A DNA stretch of 64,000 nucleotides from Phytophthora sp. 'mugwort' (taxonomy: Eukaryota; Oomycota; Peronosporomycetes; Peronosporales; Peronosporaceae): assembly GCA_033558025.1 (NCBI GenBank), contig JAUCEF010000005.1, forward strand, positions 6,324,001 through 6,388,000, in the 5' to 3' direction. Of this stretch, positions 51,139 to 61,639 are shown one piece after another. Within the stretch, counting starts at the first letter, position 1. Every line of letters starts with the position of its first letter. The notes under the pieces were generated by a model, which worked only from the letters and a program-made list of their open reading frames with translations, was not told the DNA's origin and did no database searches. The position numbers and the translations under genes are program-made.

Positions 51139-51650
51139 TTGCAAACACCACAAGCGGCAACTTTGTAAGCGCAGCCGGAACGCAACAGTTTGCATCGCCC
51201 TTCGATTCCGCCTCATGGACTCAGCAAGTCGGTTCGTCGATCCGTGATTTCCAGGTGCAGGTAGGCAACCGAAATGTCTTTCAAGATGTGCATTCGTACG
51301 ATTGGATATCGTTCCTGGATGAGTTTCCCAAAATCGGCGCTATTAACGGCGACCTGTCTCGCGAGATTAGCAATGGTTTTATCGGTATGGATAAGTGGCA
51401 GACGACGCAGCGTATTCTTGTCGCTGATTGCTCGCGCGTTAGTGAAACGGATGTACCCCAATCGATCAAGGTCAGCGGAACTAATGTCGCTATCCAGGAA
51501 TCAAATGGATTGGTGTTCGTAGTCTATGAGCGATCTCTTGAGCTCGACCGCATCACTGGAGAAATCTGTAGAGCCGATTGAGCTACTCTCATGCATTTGT
51601 AATTAATTTGATATCAGACAATAAAATCTTGAGTATGATATAACGTTACA

Positions 51651-51914
51651 ATGAGTTCAATTCTACCATTCGGAAAGCACCGCTTCGAGAGCATTCACAG
51701 CATCTTCAAACACGATTGGTACTACTACTTATGGCTACATGAGCCAGGCACTACTCACTCGACTCAGAGATTGGTCGTTTCCTCAATTACCAATTCCGAT
51801 GGCATAGACCAAATAGATCATCTGTCGATCGACAGCCTTGTAATTAGTAATAGATCCGTTTGGTCTCGTCAGTCCATCTCGCACGAAGAGTTGAGCACCG
51901 ATTTGCAATCGTGA
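51651..51914 (+). pseudogene. Small viral ORF with FGK-type motif
   Basis: ILPFGKHRFESIHSIFKHDW followed by YYYLWLHE recalls the short FGKYKGKS...YLxWL motif of the DUF3820/exonuclease X C-terminal type found in large DNA viruses and PLVs. The second half is Ser-rich and probably out of frame. It lies on the capsid strand, 70 bp downstream of the capsid gene end. Confidence 0.4.
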
Positions 51915-52908
51915 TCGATCCCAGTCATTACATTTTTTTTTAGACAAACAAATGGTTGATGCGCGTATTCATTGATATTCAGAGTAATTGCATCTCGGGC
52001 AAGTATGCTTATGTAGCATTGTATAGCAGCAACTGCGATCAGTCCTGCACCAAGTTCTATTATAAGAATGGTGATCTAATTGTGTATCACCCTCTTTAAC
52101 AAGAGCTAATCCACAAGGACCAAATCATTCTCGAAGGGTTTTGTACTCAGAGTGAGTGTTTTAAACCATGATTGTTTCAGCAGCCGACAACAATAAGAGC
52201 GATTCCTTAGCATTTCCTCCAGAAATGAATACTGGCGCGAGGTAAAGGACAACCGAATTCCTTGGCAGTTCATGGTTGTGTCTGTCTGGGTTGTTTATAT
52301 ACCTTAGCATCTATCTGTTTAAATAGGCCAGTTTCTTAATGACGCAACTTATGTTACCGTTCCTTCGCTACCTACAGGGTTTCTCGTTATCAGATTAACC
52401 ATTAGCCGCATACGCGATGACGCATCTCTGACGGAATGATACATGATGACACAAGTCATGTCATCACGTTTTTGCTATTTAGAAGGCTTCTCGTTCTATT
52501 CATGGTTAGTAAATATCACTGAATGACACATCTCGCTCTTTTTATAAAGATATATATAAGAGAGAGAGATTGGGGGCCCTATCCCCGGGTAGAAAAGAAA
52601 AAAGAGAGTTTGGCCGAAAAAGTAGCGTCATCGCGTCATCCTGATATTTAGTAGCATGAGGGAGTAGTAGAGCCGTTTAAGAAGCGATATCGCTGAGTCA
52701 TTAGTTGCGTCATAACTGTCATCTCGTGTTTTTTATGTCATTCCCCAAAATCTATTCCTTATTAACTTACGAGAGTACCTCTCGCAGCTTATGGATTACC
52801 TAGTCCGATAAGACGCCGAAGAATGCTTCCATTAGATGAAATTCATGCTTTAATTAGATGAAATTTATGATTTAACAAGATGTAATTCACCTCATTTCCG
52901 AATTAGCG
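51915..52908. other. AT-rich stretch, possibly viral 3' flank
   Basis: A 46-codon frame at 51959-52099 (CISGKYAYVALYSSNCDQSC) reads like protein but is too short to call. From 52340 to 52745 TGACG/TGACA boxes recur in both orientations, including GATGACA...TGTCATC around 52445-52470. An AG-rich run at 52555-52610 surrounds GGGGGCCCTATCCCCGGG. Confidence 0.4.
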
Positions 52909-53280
52909 ATGAGCGACGAATTTACCCCCCCCCCCGTCTTAACTCAAACGACCAAAGAACTGCGGAGTTTCCTGGAATCAACCAAACTGAACCGCAAACC
53001 GGATCCATATTCCATCCCATTGAGCAGCATCTATCCGGATCTACATTGCGAGCCCCCTCTGCCGAAGTCCACAATGTATCGTTCCGTAAATAAGATCCCG
53101 TCTCTACGCTGCCTGAAATGCAAGAACCCAGTCAAATCTGATATGGGTCGCATTTACTGCTGGGCTCACAAGCAAGGCCCGGAATATGGTTGGGGTCAAT
53201 TCCGGTCTGACGAGTTCGAAATGCTGAACTTGATTCGCGCAAACCGTATGCACTCTCGCGTGTCCGAGCTGATCCGCTAG
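52909..53280 (+). CDS. Hypothetical protein with Cys-x2-Cys element (123 residues)
   Basis: Intact frame MSDEFTPPPVLTQTTKELRS to SRVSELIR, with a run of ten C near the start coding for prolines. LRCLKCKNPVKSDMGRIYCW suggests a single Zn-binding knuckle (C-x2-C, later C and H in YCWAHK). It is short of a full ribbon. It lies at the far edge of the viral relic and may be a viral accessory gene or host ORF. No family recognised. Unlike the four capsid-module genes it has no stop or frameshift. Confidence 0.45.
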   Translation: MSDEFTPPPVLTQTTKELRSFLESTKLNRKPDPYSIPLSSIYPDLHCEPPLPKSTMYRSVNKIPSLRCLKCKNPVKSDMGRIYCWAHKQGPEYGWGQFRSDEFEMLNLIRANRMHSRVSELIR

Positions 53281-54058
53281 GTCATGCAATACGAGGACGG
53301 CGTCCGATACGAGGACAGCGTGCACGACGAGGGATGATACGGAACCGGTCGCCATGATGACGGAGGCCACCAGCAATGTAACCGTCTAGAGCGACTACAG
53401 CGGCGACGAGCTCTAGGGCGTGTGAAGTAGAGTAGTACAGACGATTTTTAACTACTCCAATACGTATTGCTTGACTTTGCATTTATTGGTAATACTGTAC
53501 GGTACGATTGTGCAGTACCGTACTTTTTTGGATCATTAATAAGACAAGTTCTAAGTACATTATTATTAGCAACTTAACCGCTACAGATCTGTCCGGTGTG
53601 GGGACGATGGGTATTGGGTACCTTAAACTCATTATAGATAGAGTTCTGTCACGTAGAGTGATCGATAGGGTAGGAGAAGTGAGCGGTATATATTTCGCAA
53701 GTTAGAGCTACTCTAAGTACGTATCTTGCACTCCAGGAACGTCAAGTTCCTGGTCAAGCTTCTCCATGTCGACCAAACGGCTTCGATCAGCACCTGCTAG
53801 ACGGTTTGGTGCTGCTTGGTGGCCATAATGTCGTTACGGCAGTGCCACCAATTCCGAACGACAGTTGGCCAAGACACGAGTGGCGCTATTCTCTCCTTCT
53901 ACGATGATCTACTGGGTGACTCTTGCTTGCTCCATATCGGGATGGCCGTGCGGCGATGCGCAAATATGAGACCTGAAACTAGCAGGGTCCACTATTGTAG
54001 GAGGTCTTATTTAAAAATATGTTACCGGTATTGCACTTCCTTAGAAAGTATGAATATA
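53281..54058. other. Non-coding stretch with a strong hairpin
   Basis: GTACGGTAC at 53497-53505 pairs with GTACCGTAC at 53515-53523 and is followed by a run of T, so it looks like an intrinsic-terminator-like hairpin. A direct repeat of ATACGAGGAC lies at 53287-53320. No gene found. Confidence 0.4.
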
Positions 54059-54060
54059 TA

Positions 54061-54320
54061 ATGCCGTAAAACCTGTGTAGTATCCGACACACTTTTGACT
54101 TTGGGGTTTGGGCCCCTTAAAATCAATAATTCACAATCCATGCGGAAAAAACAGACACTTTACTAAAACCCACCGATTTAGCACTCAGGAGTGCCACCTA
54201 TTTTTGGAGCTGTCGGAAATGACAACAATTCAGATGTGTCCAAATTGCTGGCGTCTGATTGGCTTATTTTGGTGTGTCGGATATAACATTCTGCCGGATA
54301 CTACACAGGTTTTACGGTAT
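54061..54320. mobile_element. 260-bp MITE with TA target duplication (Tc1/mariner-like)
   Basis: A perfect 23-bp inverted repeat, starting CCGTAAAACC, is at 54064-54086 and 54295-54317; adding three more terminal bases gives 25 of 26. TA lies outside each end (54059-54060, 54321-54322). A second inner inverted pair TCCGACACAC is at 54083-54092 and 54272-54281. No protein is encoded. TA duplications point to the Tc1/mariner superfamily. Confidence 0.82.
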
Positions 54321-54322
54321 TA

Positions 54323-55437
54323 TCAAAGAAATGTATATTATATTGCTTTGACGATTTATTTTTCGCAATGTTCGCAATTTGTCCCGGCAATGATGTCCTC
54401 AAATGACGTGTTTGTACTAACTCGTACGACTCGGGCCAACAGTATGGAAGGTTTGGTGTGCACCGGCCTCTCGACCAGGCACCAGCAGCAAAACTGAAAC
54501 AAAATAATTCGTAGGTTGCCTAGCTCCGCTTCGTCGTTGCTTGCCTGTCTTGATGAATGCTCTTGGCGATCGATCATCCGCCCTCCGTCGTCTGCCTGGT
54601 TCGAGAGTTTGTCGTCCCTTGTGATCTCCACTATCAGCGAGATACTCTGTACAGAAACATTGTGCTGACTACTGAATTGGGATGACAAATCGAGGGTTTG
54701 CAATGGCTTGATGCAATCGCTTCGCAGCTCAGATCCTGCCTCCATTCTTCCCACGCACACACGCAGATCACGGCGATCTGGTCACATCATGCCGGTGCGC
54801 TGGAGTCTGAGCGCGGTCTCCCCTGATCATCAAAGAGTCAGTCTGCAAGAGACATGAGGACGGACACATTCAATACTACTGCAACTGCTGGCAGCCAGCA
54901 AAATGGTTCCGCTCCCTTCGTAGTCGCCACGTGATTTAGTTGTAAGCAAACGCTCGTCTCCGACGTTATTGACCTCCTTGCCGCTCTGAAGTGGATCTCT
55001 GTTAACGATGACACGCCTTGGCTCGTCGAGATCTGAAAGGCCGGCCCATAATAGCTCATATATGTTCATCGCAAAATCGCACTAAGCTTAGGATCACGAC
55101 CGGCTTCACCGTTTTCTAGCACAATGTTTTTAATCTCCTTCGCTTTTCGATAGTAAAAGTCTGATTTTGATTGGCAAAAAGTTCGTTTGCCATCCCAAAA
55201 GCACCTTAAAAGTTCGAGTCAAAAAAAAAAAAAAAACCGGGCAGCGTAGTGCTGAGTGACGACACCACGGCACGATAGGGGGCGGGTGGTGGGACCGGCT
55301 CCGTTCTTGATGCACAATGCCTCGCTCCACGCTCCATGATCGACAGTCCACTTGCGATTAGGCTCTCAAATTCGCCCAAATTCGAAGCTCGGGCAGGATA
55401 CTCTCTCGGTCGAGCCTCGCGTATCCTTGACAACAAG
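54323..55437. other. Region with minus-strand frames, no supported gene
   Basis: Minus-strand frames at 54760-54356 (134 codons) and 55069-54830 (79 codons; LLWAGLSDLDEPRRVIVNRD) look partly protein-like but carry no known motif. They might be exons of one gene with the second first, which I cannot prove. A run of 15 A lies near 55230. Confidence 0.3.
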
Positions 55438-57849
55438 ATGGCTTCGTGGATGCTAGGAATCATTACCGTAATGATAGCCTCTCTAGTAGTCGACGCGAGC
55501 AGCAGTAGCAGCGCCAGTGGATCTGGCAGTAGCTCGGTCACGGACCGCAGTCTCGTTAAGCTCGAGACCCGTTCGGGGATCCGGCCGTGGGTCGACCCCG
55601 ACACGCCCGACGAGGTTCGGACATATGTGACGTCCCGCGGCGACACGTGGAAACTCGTTATGAGTGACGAGTTCGGCGACGTGAATCGCAACTTCACGGC
55701 TGGAGCAGACCACCTGTGGACGTCGATGGAGCTGCCCGACGGCACCAACGACGCATTGCAGCTCTACTCGCACGACATGACTTCGGTCGAGTGTGACGAC
55801 GATGAAGAAGGACTCTGTTATCTACAGATCAAGTCCATCGACGAGGTCAACAACATAACAGTCTGGAACAACTATCTACGCCCGCCGGGATACCAAAACT
55901 CTACTTTCGTACGTCTATTTTTAAGGGAGAAGGGGCTTACAGTGGTTGGTTGCTCACATTGTATTGATGATTGACAGTACTATCGATCAGGAATGTTGCA
56001 GACTTGGAACAAGTTTTGCTTTCAAGGTGGCATGCTTGAGGTGCGTGCCAAACTGCCGGCTGTGCTGAACGAGGACAGCAACAATACGGACCTTGGCAAG
56101 GGCAACAGTGCGCGTGCTGAAATGACCAAGTTCTACCCGACATGGCCAGGTATTTGGCTCATGGGCAACCTTGGACGTGCGCTGTTCTCATCGTCGACGG
56201 CTCGTATGTGGCCATTTTCGTACAACGAGTGCAACGAGAGCGTCTTTAACTCGAGCAACCAGCGCATCAGCGCGTGCGACTCCGACCCTGGTCACGGTTT
56301 GAACCCGAACCAAGGTCGTGGTGCCGTCGAGATTGATTTGTTGGAAGGCGGTGGCGTGGCAATTTCATCTTCAATCCAGATCGCACCTGGAATGCCCCAG
56401 GACTACCGTCGTGCGGCCATCAATGAAACTCTTGGTGACTACAGCTACTGCATGTACAGTCAGCAATGCGTGACGACGGGGTCGAATTTACCGGGCGTTC
56501 CGACAGCTTATTACTCGAAATTAGGGCATCAGAGTTGGTATCAGGGTTTGCGCTACGGTTCCAACAATTATTGTGCCGTGAATGGGAACGACACGCAATC
56601 GTACTCTGTTGTCGCGAAGGGCATGAAGAACATCAAGAAGAACTCGTGCGGTCTGCTGTATTGCCCAGCGTCGAACGATGTGCATGGTGACATGGGCTAC
56701 ATCGATGACGACAAGTTTCTGGGCCACTGGAATATTAACTCGAACGGCACATGCTTCCCTGAGATGAACGGCTACCAGGGTGTGTTCCTATGTGATCCTG
56801 ACAATCAGGACAGTCGCTGCTCAGAGCCTCGCAATGACTCGACGCCGAAGACTAACACCATGGACCCTTACGACTATCAGATGGATGCTCTATCTGCTAA
56901 TTGGGGCATCCACATGGGAGCCTACTACGACTACGTCGCGTACCAACTCGAGTGGGTCACGGGTGACAACGGTTATCTCCGCTGGATGCTTGGCGGTCAC
57001 CCTATCTTTGAGATTCCAGCTGAGTCCGTGATCAACACGCCACAGGGTGGAAGCAAGCCCAACCCGCGACTCACGTTCCCCGAGGAACCCTCGTATATTA
57101 TTCTCAACGTAGCGCTGTCAGCAGCATGGGGGACGTATCCGCCCAACCCTGGCAAACCATGTCGCGGTGATGGTAAAGACCCCGAAGCCAACTACATTTG
57201 CGACTCGTTCCCGTTGTACATGAAGATTGACTACGTGCGACTGTACCAAGACACATCCGAGAGCTCCACGATGGCTCACGAGTGCGACCCCGCGTCCCAC
57301 CCGACGCGACAGTGGATTCTCGACCACGAATTTGACTACGTGGACGGAGACAACCAGCTCGTCGACGTGAATGGTGGGGCACCGTGTCGTGACTACACCG
57401 ACTGCACCATTCCGTTTAGTGTGCAGTACACTTTCCACACAGGCATTTGCAACGCCGACACGAACCGATGTGAGTGCACAAACGAATTCTGGGGCGGCCC
57501 GCGCTGCACGTTCCAGTTGGGGGCGACGACAGCCGACGGCGACGATGCCTCCCAGGTCACGTTTGGTCCGCCATTGTCTGCAGCTTTCATCTTGCTGGGT
57601 ATCGTGGTGTTCCTCACGTTTGTAGTCTTCGTCGTGATGAGCATCCGGCGCCGCCGGAAAATGATACAGGACGCTGCGAAGGCCAATGAGTTCGCACACA
57701 TGACGTACGTGGTGAGCGACATGAAGATCGCCAAGGTCATGGCCTCCTCGAACGAGATGTCACTTGTCACCCCTAATGATCGCGACGACGGCTCCGTTGA
57801 GACCAAGGAGGACTCGCTTGTCAGTGGGCCTTACCACCGGTTCCTTTAG
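55438..57849 (+). CDS. GH16 beta-glucan synthesis-associated protein (SKN1/KRE6-like), type I membrane
   Basis: Two exons, 55438-55908 and 55978-57849 (780 residues), in phase; the 69-bp intron has GTACGT and TTGACAG. KRE6/SKN1 proteins are GH16-fold proteins needed for beta-1,6-glucan; oomycete walls contain beta-1,3/1,6-glucan. A signal peptide (MLGIITVMIASLVVDASS) and Ser-rich linker precede the catalytic fold: WKLVMSDEFGD, MLQTWNKFCFQGGMLEVRAK, YPTWPGIWLMGNLGRA. The active site is GAVEIDLLEGG, the E-x-D-x-x-E motif, at about residue 275. After the barrel an EGF-like segment (CNADTNRCECTNEFWGGPRC) leads to a membrane helix (AFILLGIVVFLTFVVFVVM) and a basic cytosolic tail. The Met at 55336 upstream is possible but would put 34 more residues before the signal. 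Confidence 0.92.
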
Positions 57850-58023
57850 TGAAGTAGTTTAAGTTGGTTTGCACATGCTAAACGTAGTGATTTATCTTTC
57901 CGTTTGATTTCCTTCGCGTCAGTACTGAGTGCATCGCATTCTCATCGCTAACATCAGTACTTGGTATGCCGCCGGAGTTGATCGGACCCCGCGATTCTGC
58001 AAGTATTTTGCTTTTCTTCGCGC

Positions 58024-59656
58024 TTATGCCTGCAGCTTGTCGGCGCGCCGGAAAAGGTTGTCTACGATGTTTCCCACGTTCTCGATCACACCCAGACCAG
58101 AGGTATATGTTTTCTGGAAACAAACAATAAAAAAGAGAATCGAACAAAGTGAGCACTCTGCACATTCTCTACAAATATACCAGTAGAAATGCCACAACGT
58201 ACATCCTCACTGGGGCTGTCGTAGACGATTAGCTGTCCCTTGCCCTGGTCCAAAATGCCGTGGAATTTGTGGTCCAGGATCATTTGCGACAACCTAGAGA
58301 AGACAAGATACGTTAGAAACATTCTGCCATTGACACCACAAATACTTCTTACTTCAGCTCAATTTGCGACAGCGGCAGCTTGATCAGCTTAGCGACGTGT
58401 GCAATCTCGACGCACGAGAAAGGCTGGATAATCTTGATCAGGTTGCTCTCGAGTAGCTGCTCGTATAGCTTGCCCAGGTGGTTCTTGATCAATGCGTCTT
58501 CCACAAGCTCTAATAACATGGCAAGCGACACAATGTTAGACCTCTTGCAAGATACCACCACACCCATTTCAGATAATCAACGTACGAGGAGCGTATTTAG
58601 TCGTTGCCGCTTCAAATTGCTCGAGCGAGCGCTGTTCATGCGCCTTGGCGACCGCCTGCATCGCCTCGAGGTCAATGCCGATGAACTTCATGGCCTGCTT
58701 GCTGTTGATGATGAGGTTCACTTCGCTGGCGCCGCCGCTGGCGACCTTGGCGAGCAGCATGTACTTCAGGCACTTGAGTCCCTCCGTCTCGTCGAGTGTC
58801 GCGAGGGCCTCGAAGGCCTCGAAGAAGTACGAATACGCCGTCTTGTAGTCGCGCTCCTCGGCGTGGAGGATGCCAGACATCTGGTCGATCTGCGCCTGTG
58901 TGCGCGGTACGACGTAAATGGTGTTGGAGATGCTGCGCGCCGCCGTAAGCGCCGCCTTGGCCTTGGGCACGTTGCGTAGCGCGTGGTGGAGCTTGCTCTC
59001 CACGAGGTGAATCTCCACAAGCAGCTGTTTGTCATCCAGCTTCTTAATCTCATGAAGCAGCTCAGTGATAAGGTCCAGCGCCGGCTGGAACTTGCCCTGC
59101 TGGAAGTAGATGGAGGCCAGTCGCGCTTCCACGCGCTGACGCAGGAACGTGTGCTTCTCCTGCTTGCACCATTCGATCGAGTCGAGGCACAGGTCGGCCT
59201 GTAGCTGCAGCGCTCTCTCGGCATCCAGCGCCTGCACTTTGGCCACCATGTCGATTACCGTGCGCACGATCTTGCCCGTCTTGGCGCGCGCCAGCGTCGC
59301 GAACAAAGGACGCAGCGCCTGCAGCAGCGACGCCAGCTCCCTCTCGCGCCCGAACTGGATGTACAACTGTGCCAGCTTGTAGATCGAGTGCTCTTTCACC
59401 CGCTGCACTTGTTCCAGCGCCGCGTCCTCCCCAGCTGTCAGCATCGAGCGACCAGTTTATTATAGAGCCTCATAAAGCCAAGATCCGAGTTACGCGTCGT
59501 ACCGTAGGAGATAATGCGTTGGAAGGCCTGAATAGCCGCATCGGGGGACGTGCTGGGAACCAGCTCCGCTGCTAAGTCCTCAGCGTCCTCAAACTGCATC
59601 TGTAGCGGGTGCACCTGCTCGGGTTCCGTCATCTCCACGTCTTGCATTGTCGTCAT
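58024..59656 (-). CDS. RPN6: 26S proteasome regulatory subunit RPN6 (PSMD11)
   Basis: Five exons on the minus strand: 59656-59503, 59434-58586, 58509-58353, 58293-58203, 58113-58024 (446 residues), all GT-AG and in phase. RPN6 is a lid subunit clamping the 19S particle to the 20S core. TPR-like helices: [96 protein letters not shown]. The C-terminal PCI domain has [37 protein letters not shown] and [20 protein letters not shown]. The tail [19 protein letters not shown] is typical. Without splicing the first intron the frame stops at 59440, which fixes that junction. Length equals other eukaryotes (about 420-450). Confidence 0.95.
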
Positions 59657-59960
59657 GACAATTTGCTTTTCTGCCCCCTATTTGGATCTTCGGGAGGTCA
59701 GTACCGTTTTGCATCTCTATTTTAATACGTTGAATTAAATACAAATGAATAGATAATACGCTTTCACGAACTAATTGAGAACTTGTGAATTTTTTTCACA
59801 TGGCTAGACTATCGCTGGTTATATTTAAATTAAAATTGATACAATAGCAGGACGTTGGTACGATGTTTTGTTAGAGACCGCTAACGGGTTAAGTTGCGGT
59901 AATGCTGTTCTATGCGCAACTTCAGCCTTTGCACATTAGCATACAAACGTCAAGACTCGC
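59657..59960. other. Divergent promoter region of RPN6 and the LETM1-like gene
   Basis: 304 bp, AT-rich in the middle. I could not find a full initiator/FPR match on either strand. Confidence 0.45.
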
Positions 59961-61034
59961 TTGTTCAAAGGTATCTTCGCATGTGACAGTCTTGTATTTG
60001 CAGTGTCACCTCGACTTATGCTATCTACCGCTCTCCGCGCGTGCGGCCTACGTGGCCAGCGCTCGCTTTACCCCGCTTTATTACTCTCCCCTCCGTCCAC
60101 CGTGCGCTCCCTCAGCTCGGCGCCTAAAGATCTGTCGCTCTACCAGAAGCTACAGAAGTGGCTGCAGCCGTTCGTGGCCGGCTCCAAAGGTCTGTACCAT
60201 GAGAACAAGGAGGCGTGGGCACTGCGCCGCCGCGTGAAGGAGTCCCAGGGCAAGGCGCATCTCACGCGTCGCGAGATGCTGCTGCTGCGTCAGGCACACC
60301 GCGACCTGCTCAAGTCGCTGCCAATCTTGGCCTTCTTCTGCGTGCCAGCGCTGGGCTACGCGGCGCCGCTGCTCGGCTACCAGTTTCCCAAGCAACTGCT
60401 GCCATGGCAGTTCTGGCGGCCCGACCAGAAGACGCAGTTCTTCCGGGAGGACGTGGAGACCAGGGCCAAGACGTACCCGCAGCTGACCCAGCTGCTGCTG
60501 CAGATCCAGCACAAGGACGACACGCTGCACGAGATGTTGGCGCTGGCCAATAAGGCCGGAGCCGGTGGCCTGCGCCCCACGCAGGTGGCCGAGCTCACGC
60601 CCTTCTTTGAAGGACCGGCAGCGCTCTACGCGCTCTCTAGCAAGCACGTCCATTTGTTGGCTGAGGGCTCCGCGCTCTTCCCGAGCTTCGCCGTGCTTAA
60701 CAAGCTGCTGATGCAGTCACAGCTGCAGAAGAGGTTGGAGAGGAGGATGGAGGAGCTTAGTGTCGACGACCAGCTGCTGCTCACGGAGGGCGTGGACGAT
60801 TTGTCCCTGAGTGAGCTCGAGTTCGCCTGTCAGGAACGCGGGATTGTCACACAGTACGGGGAGATTGAGACGCTACGTGACGCGCTCAAGGAGTGGCTGA
60901 GCATGTACGACATGGACCACTTCGACCCCGAGACCAACCCGCACAGACTTCCCTCGTCGCTGCTGCTGCATGCCCCTGCACTGTCTAGTTTTGCCAAGCC
61001 GCAGCCGGACGAAGAGCTGGACACGACTGTTTAG
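59961..61034 (+). CDS. LETM1-like mitochondrial inner-membrane protein
   Basis: Intronless, 357 residues from 59961, or 338 from the Met at 60018; the second start gives a cleaner Arg-rich, acid-free mitochondrial presequence (MLSTALRACGLRGQRSLYPA). LETM1 proteins act in mitochondrial K+/H+ (and debated Ca2+) exchange and in ribosome binding. Seen: LTRREMLLLRQAHRDLLKSL followed by one hydrophobic helix (PILAFFCVPALGYAAPLLGY) and FPKQLLPWQFW, the order found in LETM1. The C-terminal ribosome-binding-like domain has DDQLLLTEGVDDLSLSELEF, ERGIVTQYGEIETLRDALKE and WLSMYD. There is no EF hand or long coiled coil as in full LETM1, so it resembles the short LETMD1/LETM1-domain group. Confidence 0.88.
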   Translation: MFKGIFACDSLVFAVSPRLMLSTALRACGLRGQRSLYPALLLSPPSTVRSLSSAPKDLSLYQKLQKWLQPFVAGSKGLYHENKEAWALRRRVKESQGKAHLTRREMLLLRQAHRDLLKSLPILAFFCVPALGYAAPLLGYQFPKQLLPWQFWRPDQKTQFFREDVETRAKTYPQLTQLLLQIQHKDDTLHEMLALANKAGAGGLRPTQVAELTPFFEGPAALYALSSKHVHLLAEGSALFPSFAVLNKLLMQSQLQKRLERRMEELSVDDQLLLTEGVDDLSLSELEFACQERGIVTQYGEIETLRDALKEWLSMYDMDHFDPETNPHRLPSSLLLHAPALSSFAKPQPDEELDTTV

Positions 61035-61639
61035 ATGCACATTGATGGGTGATGCCTCGTTTTTTTTTTTGAACGGAAATGCCGGACTTGGCGTTTGCTC
61101 AGCTGGTTGTCGCTAATTGCTTGAAGCAAATCAATGACAATACTGTTCAATCGTTTTTGATAGTTGAGGATATCGGAGCGACAGCAGCCATGTAGAAAAA
61201 ATGTACTCGAAGGTGCTCCAGGTGTGATCTCGAAGGTTTCTGAGATGTAACAGGGAACCCGAAAAATATATTTACTAAAACATTATTTTTATTTAGAGTA
61301 TTAGCTATTTACTTTCCTGCAAATTGTTAACCCTAAACCCGTAAACTGCAGACTGCAATTTATGTATTTATCAATTTGATGTGCATCCAGTGTGGTACCA
61401 ACAATATTTATTTCGTACGCTTTGACAGCCGCCGCGCCAAACAAAATAGTACAAATGGTGCAAGTTTTCGTGCTGAAGATCGATTGCACGTGATTCTTAA
61501 ACATTTGAAGGAAAAAAACGATAGCAAAATACGCCACATCAGAATAAAGACGTCATCTGATTGGTTAAACTCCAATTTATATGTTTATATTAAACAAAGC
61601 AAATAATTGTTATGCTAACCCCATAAGCTATGTAAAAAT
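61035..61639. other. Intergenic AT-rich stretch
   Basis: No gene. A telomere-like TTAACCCTAAACCC lies near 61328-61341. A run of ten or more T at about 61060 is close to the LETM1-like stop. Confidence 0.45.

Larger units (their letters stand above)
49491..51581 (+). pseudogene. PLV major capsid protein (double jelly-roll type), interrupted
   Basis: The start (MTDSTQLADQILLKSSLKPD, SGSYPSGIV) is cut at 49645 by a solo LTR; the frame carries on behind it at 49974 (FDCQSAMNGSQGYASLKDAY). Later blocks are IVDEVKVYLNGKSI-like text near 50140, a shifted region to about 50690, LDSTILVAESICPVMITGSY, YFPFTQARLNLPLYDIANPT and TIHYLDCYSQMFANGEVG to 51048. After a foldback duplication the last part (VPFANTTSGNFVSAAGTQQF, SFLDEFPKIGAINGDLSREI, RILVADCSRVSETDVPQSI) runs to 51581. 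The order and motifs are those of PLV major capsid proteins. There are additional stops near 50124, 50430 and 50550. Confidence 0.78.
47412..51914. mobile_element. Polinton-like virus (PLV) relic, structural gene cluster
   Basis: Four adjacent gene relics match the morphogenesis module of polinton-like viruses and adintovirus-like elements: a penton-like protein (+), a pX-like small capsid/core protein (-), an adenain-like cysteine protease (-) and a double jelly-roll major capsid protein (+). Base composition is clearly more AT-rich than the neighbouring host genes. Packaging ATPase, polymerase/primase-helicase, integrase and terminal repeats are not seen, so it is a partial copy. Every gene has at least one inactivating change. 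Confidence 0.82.
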
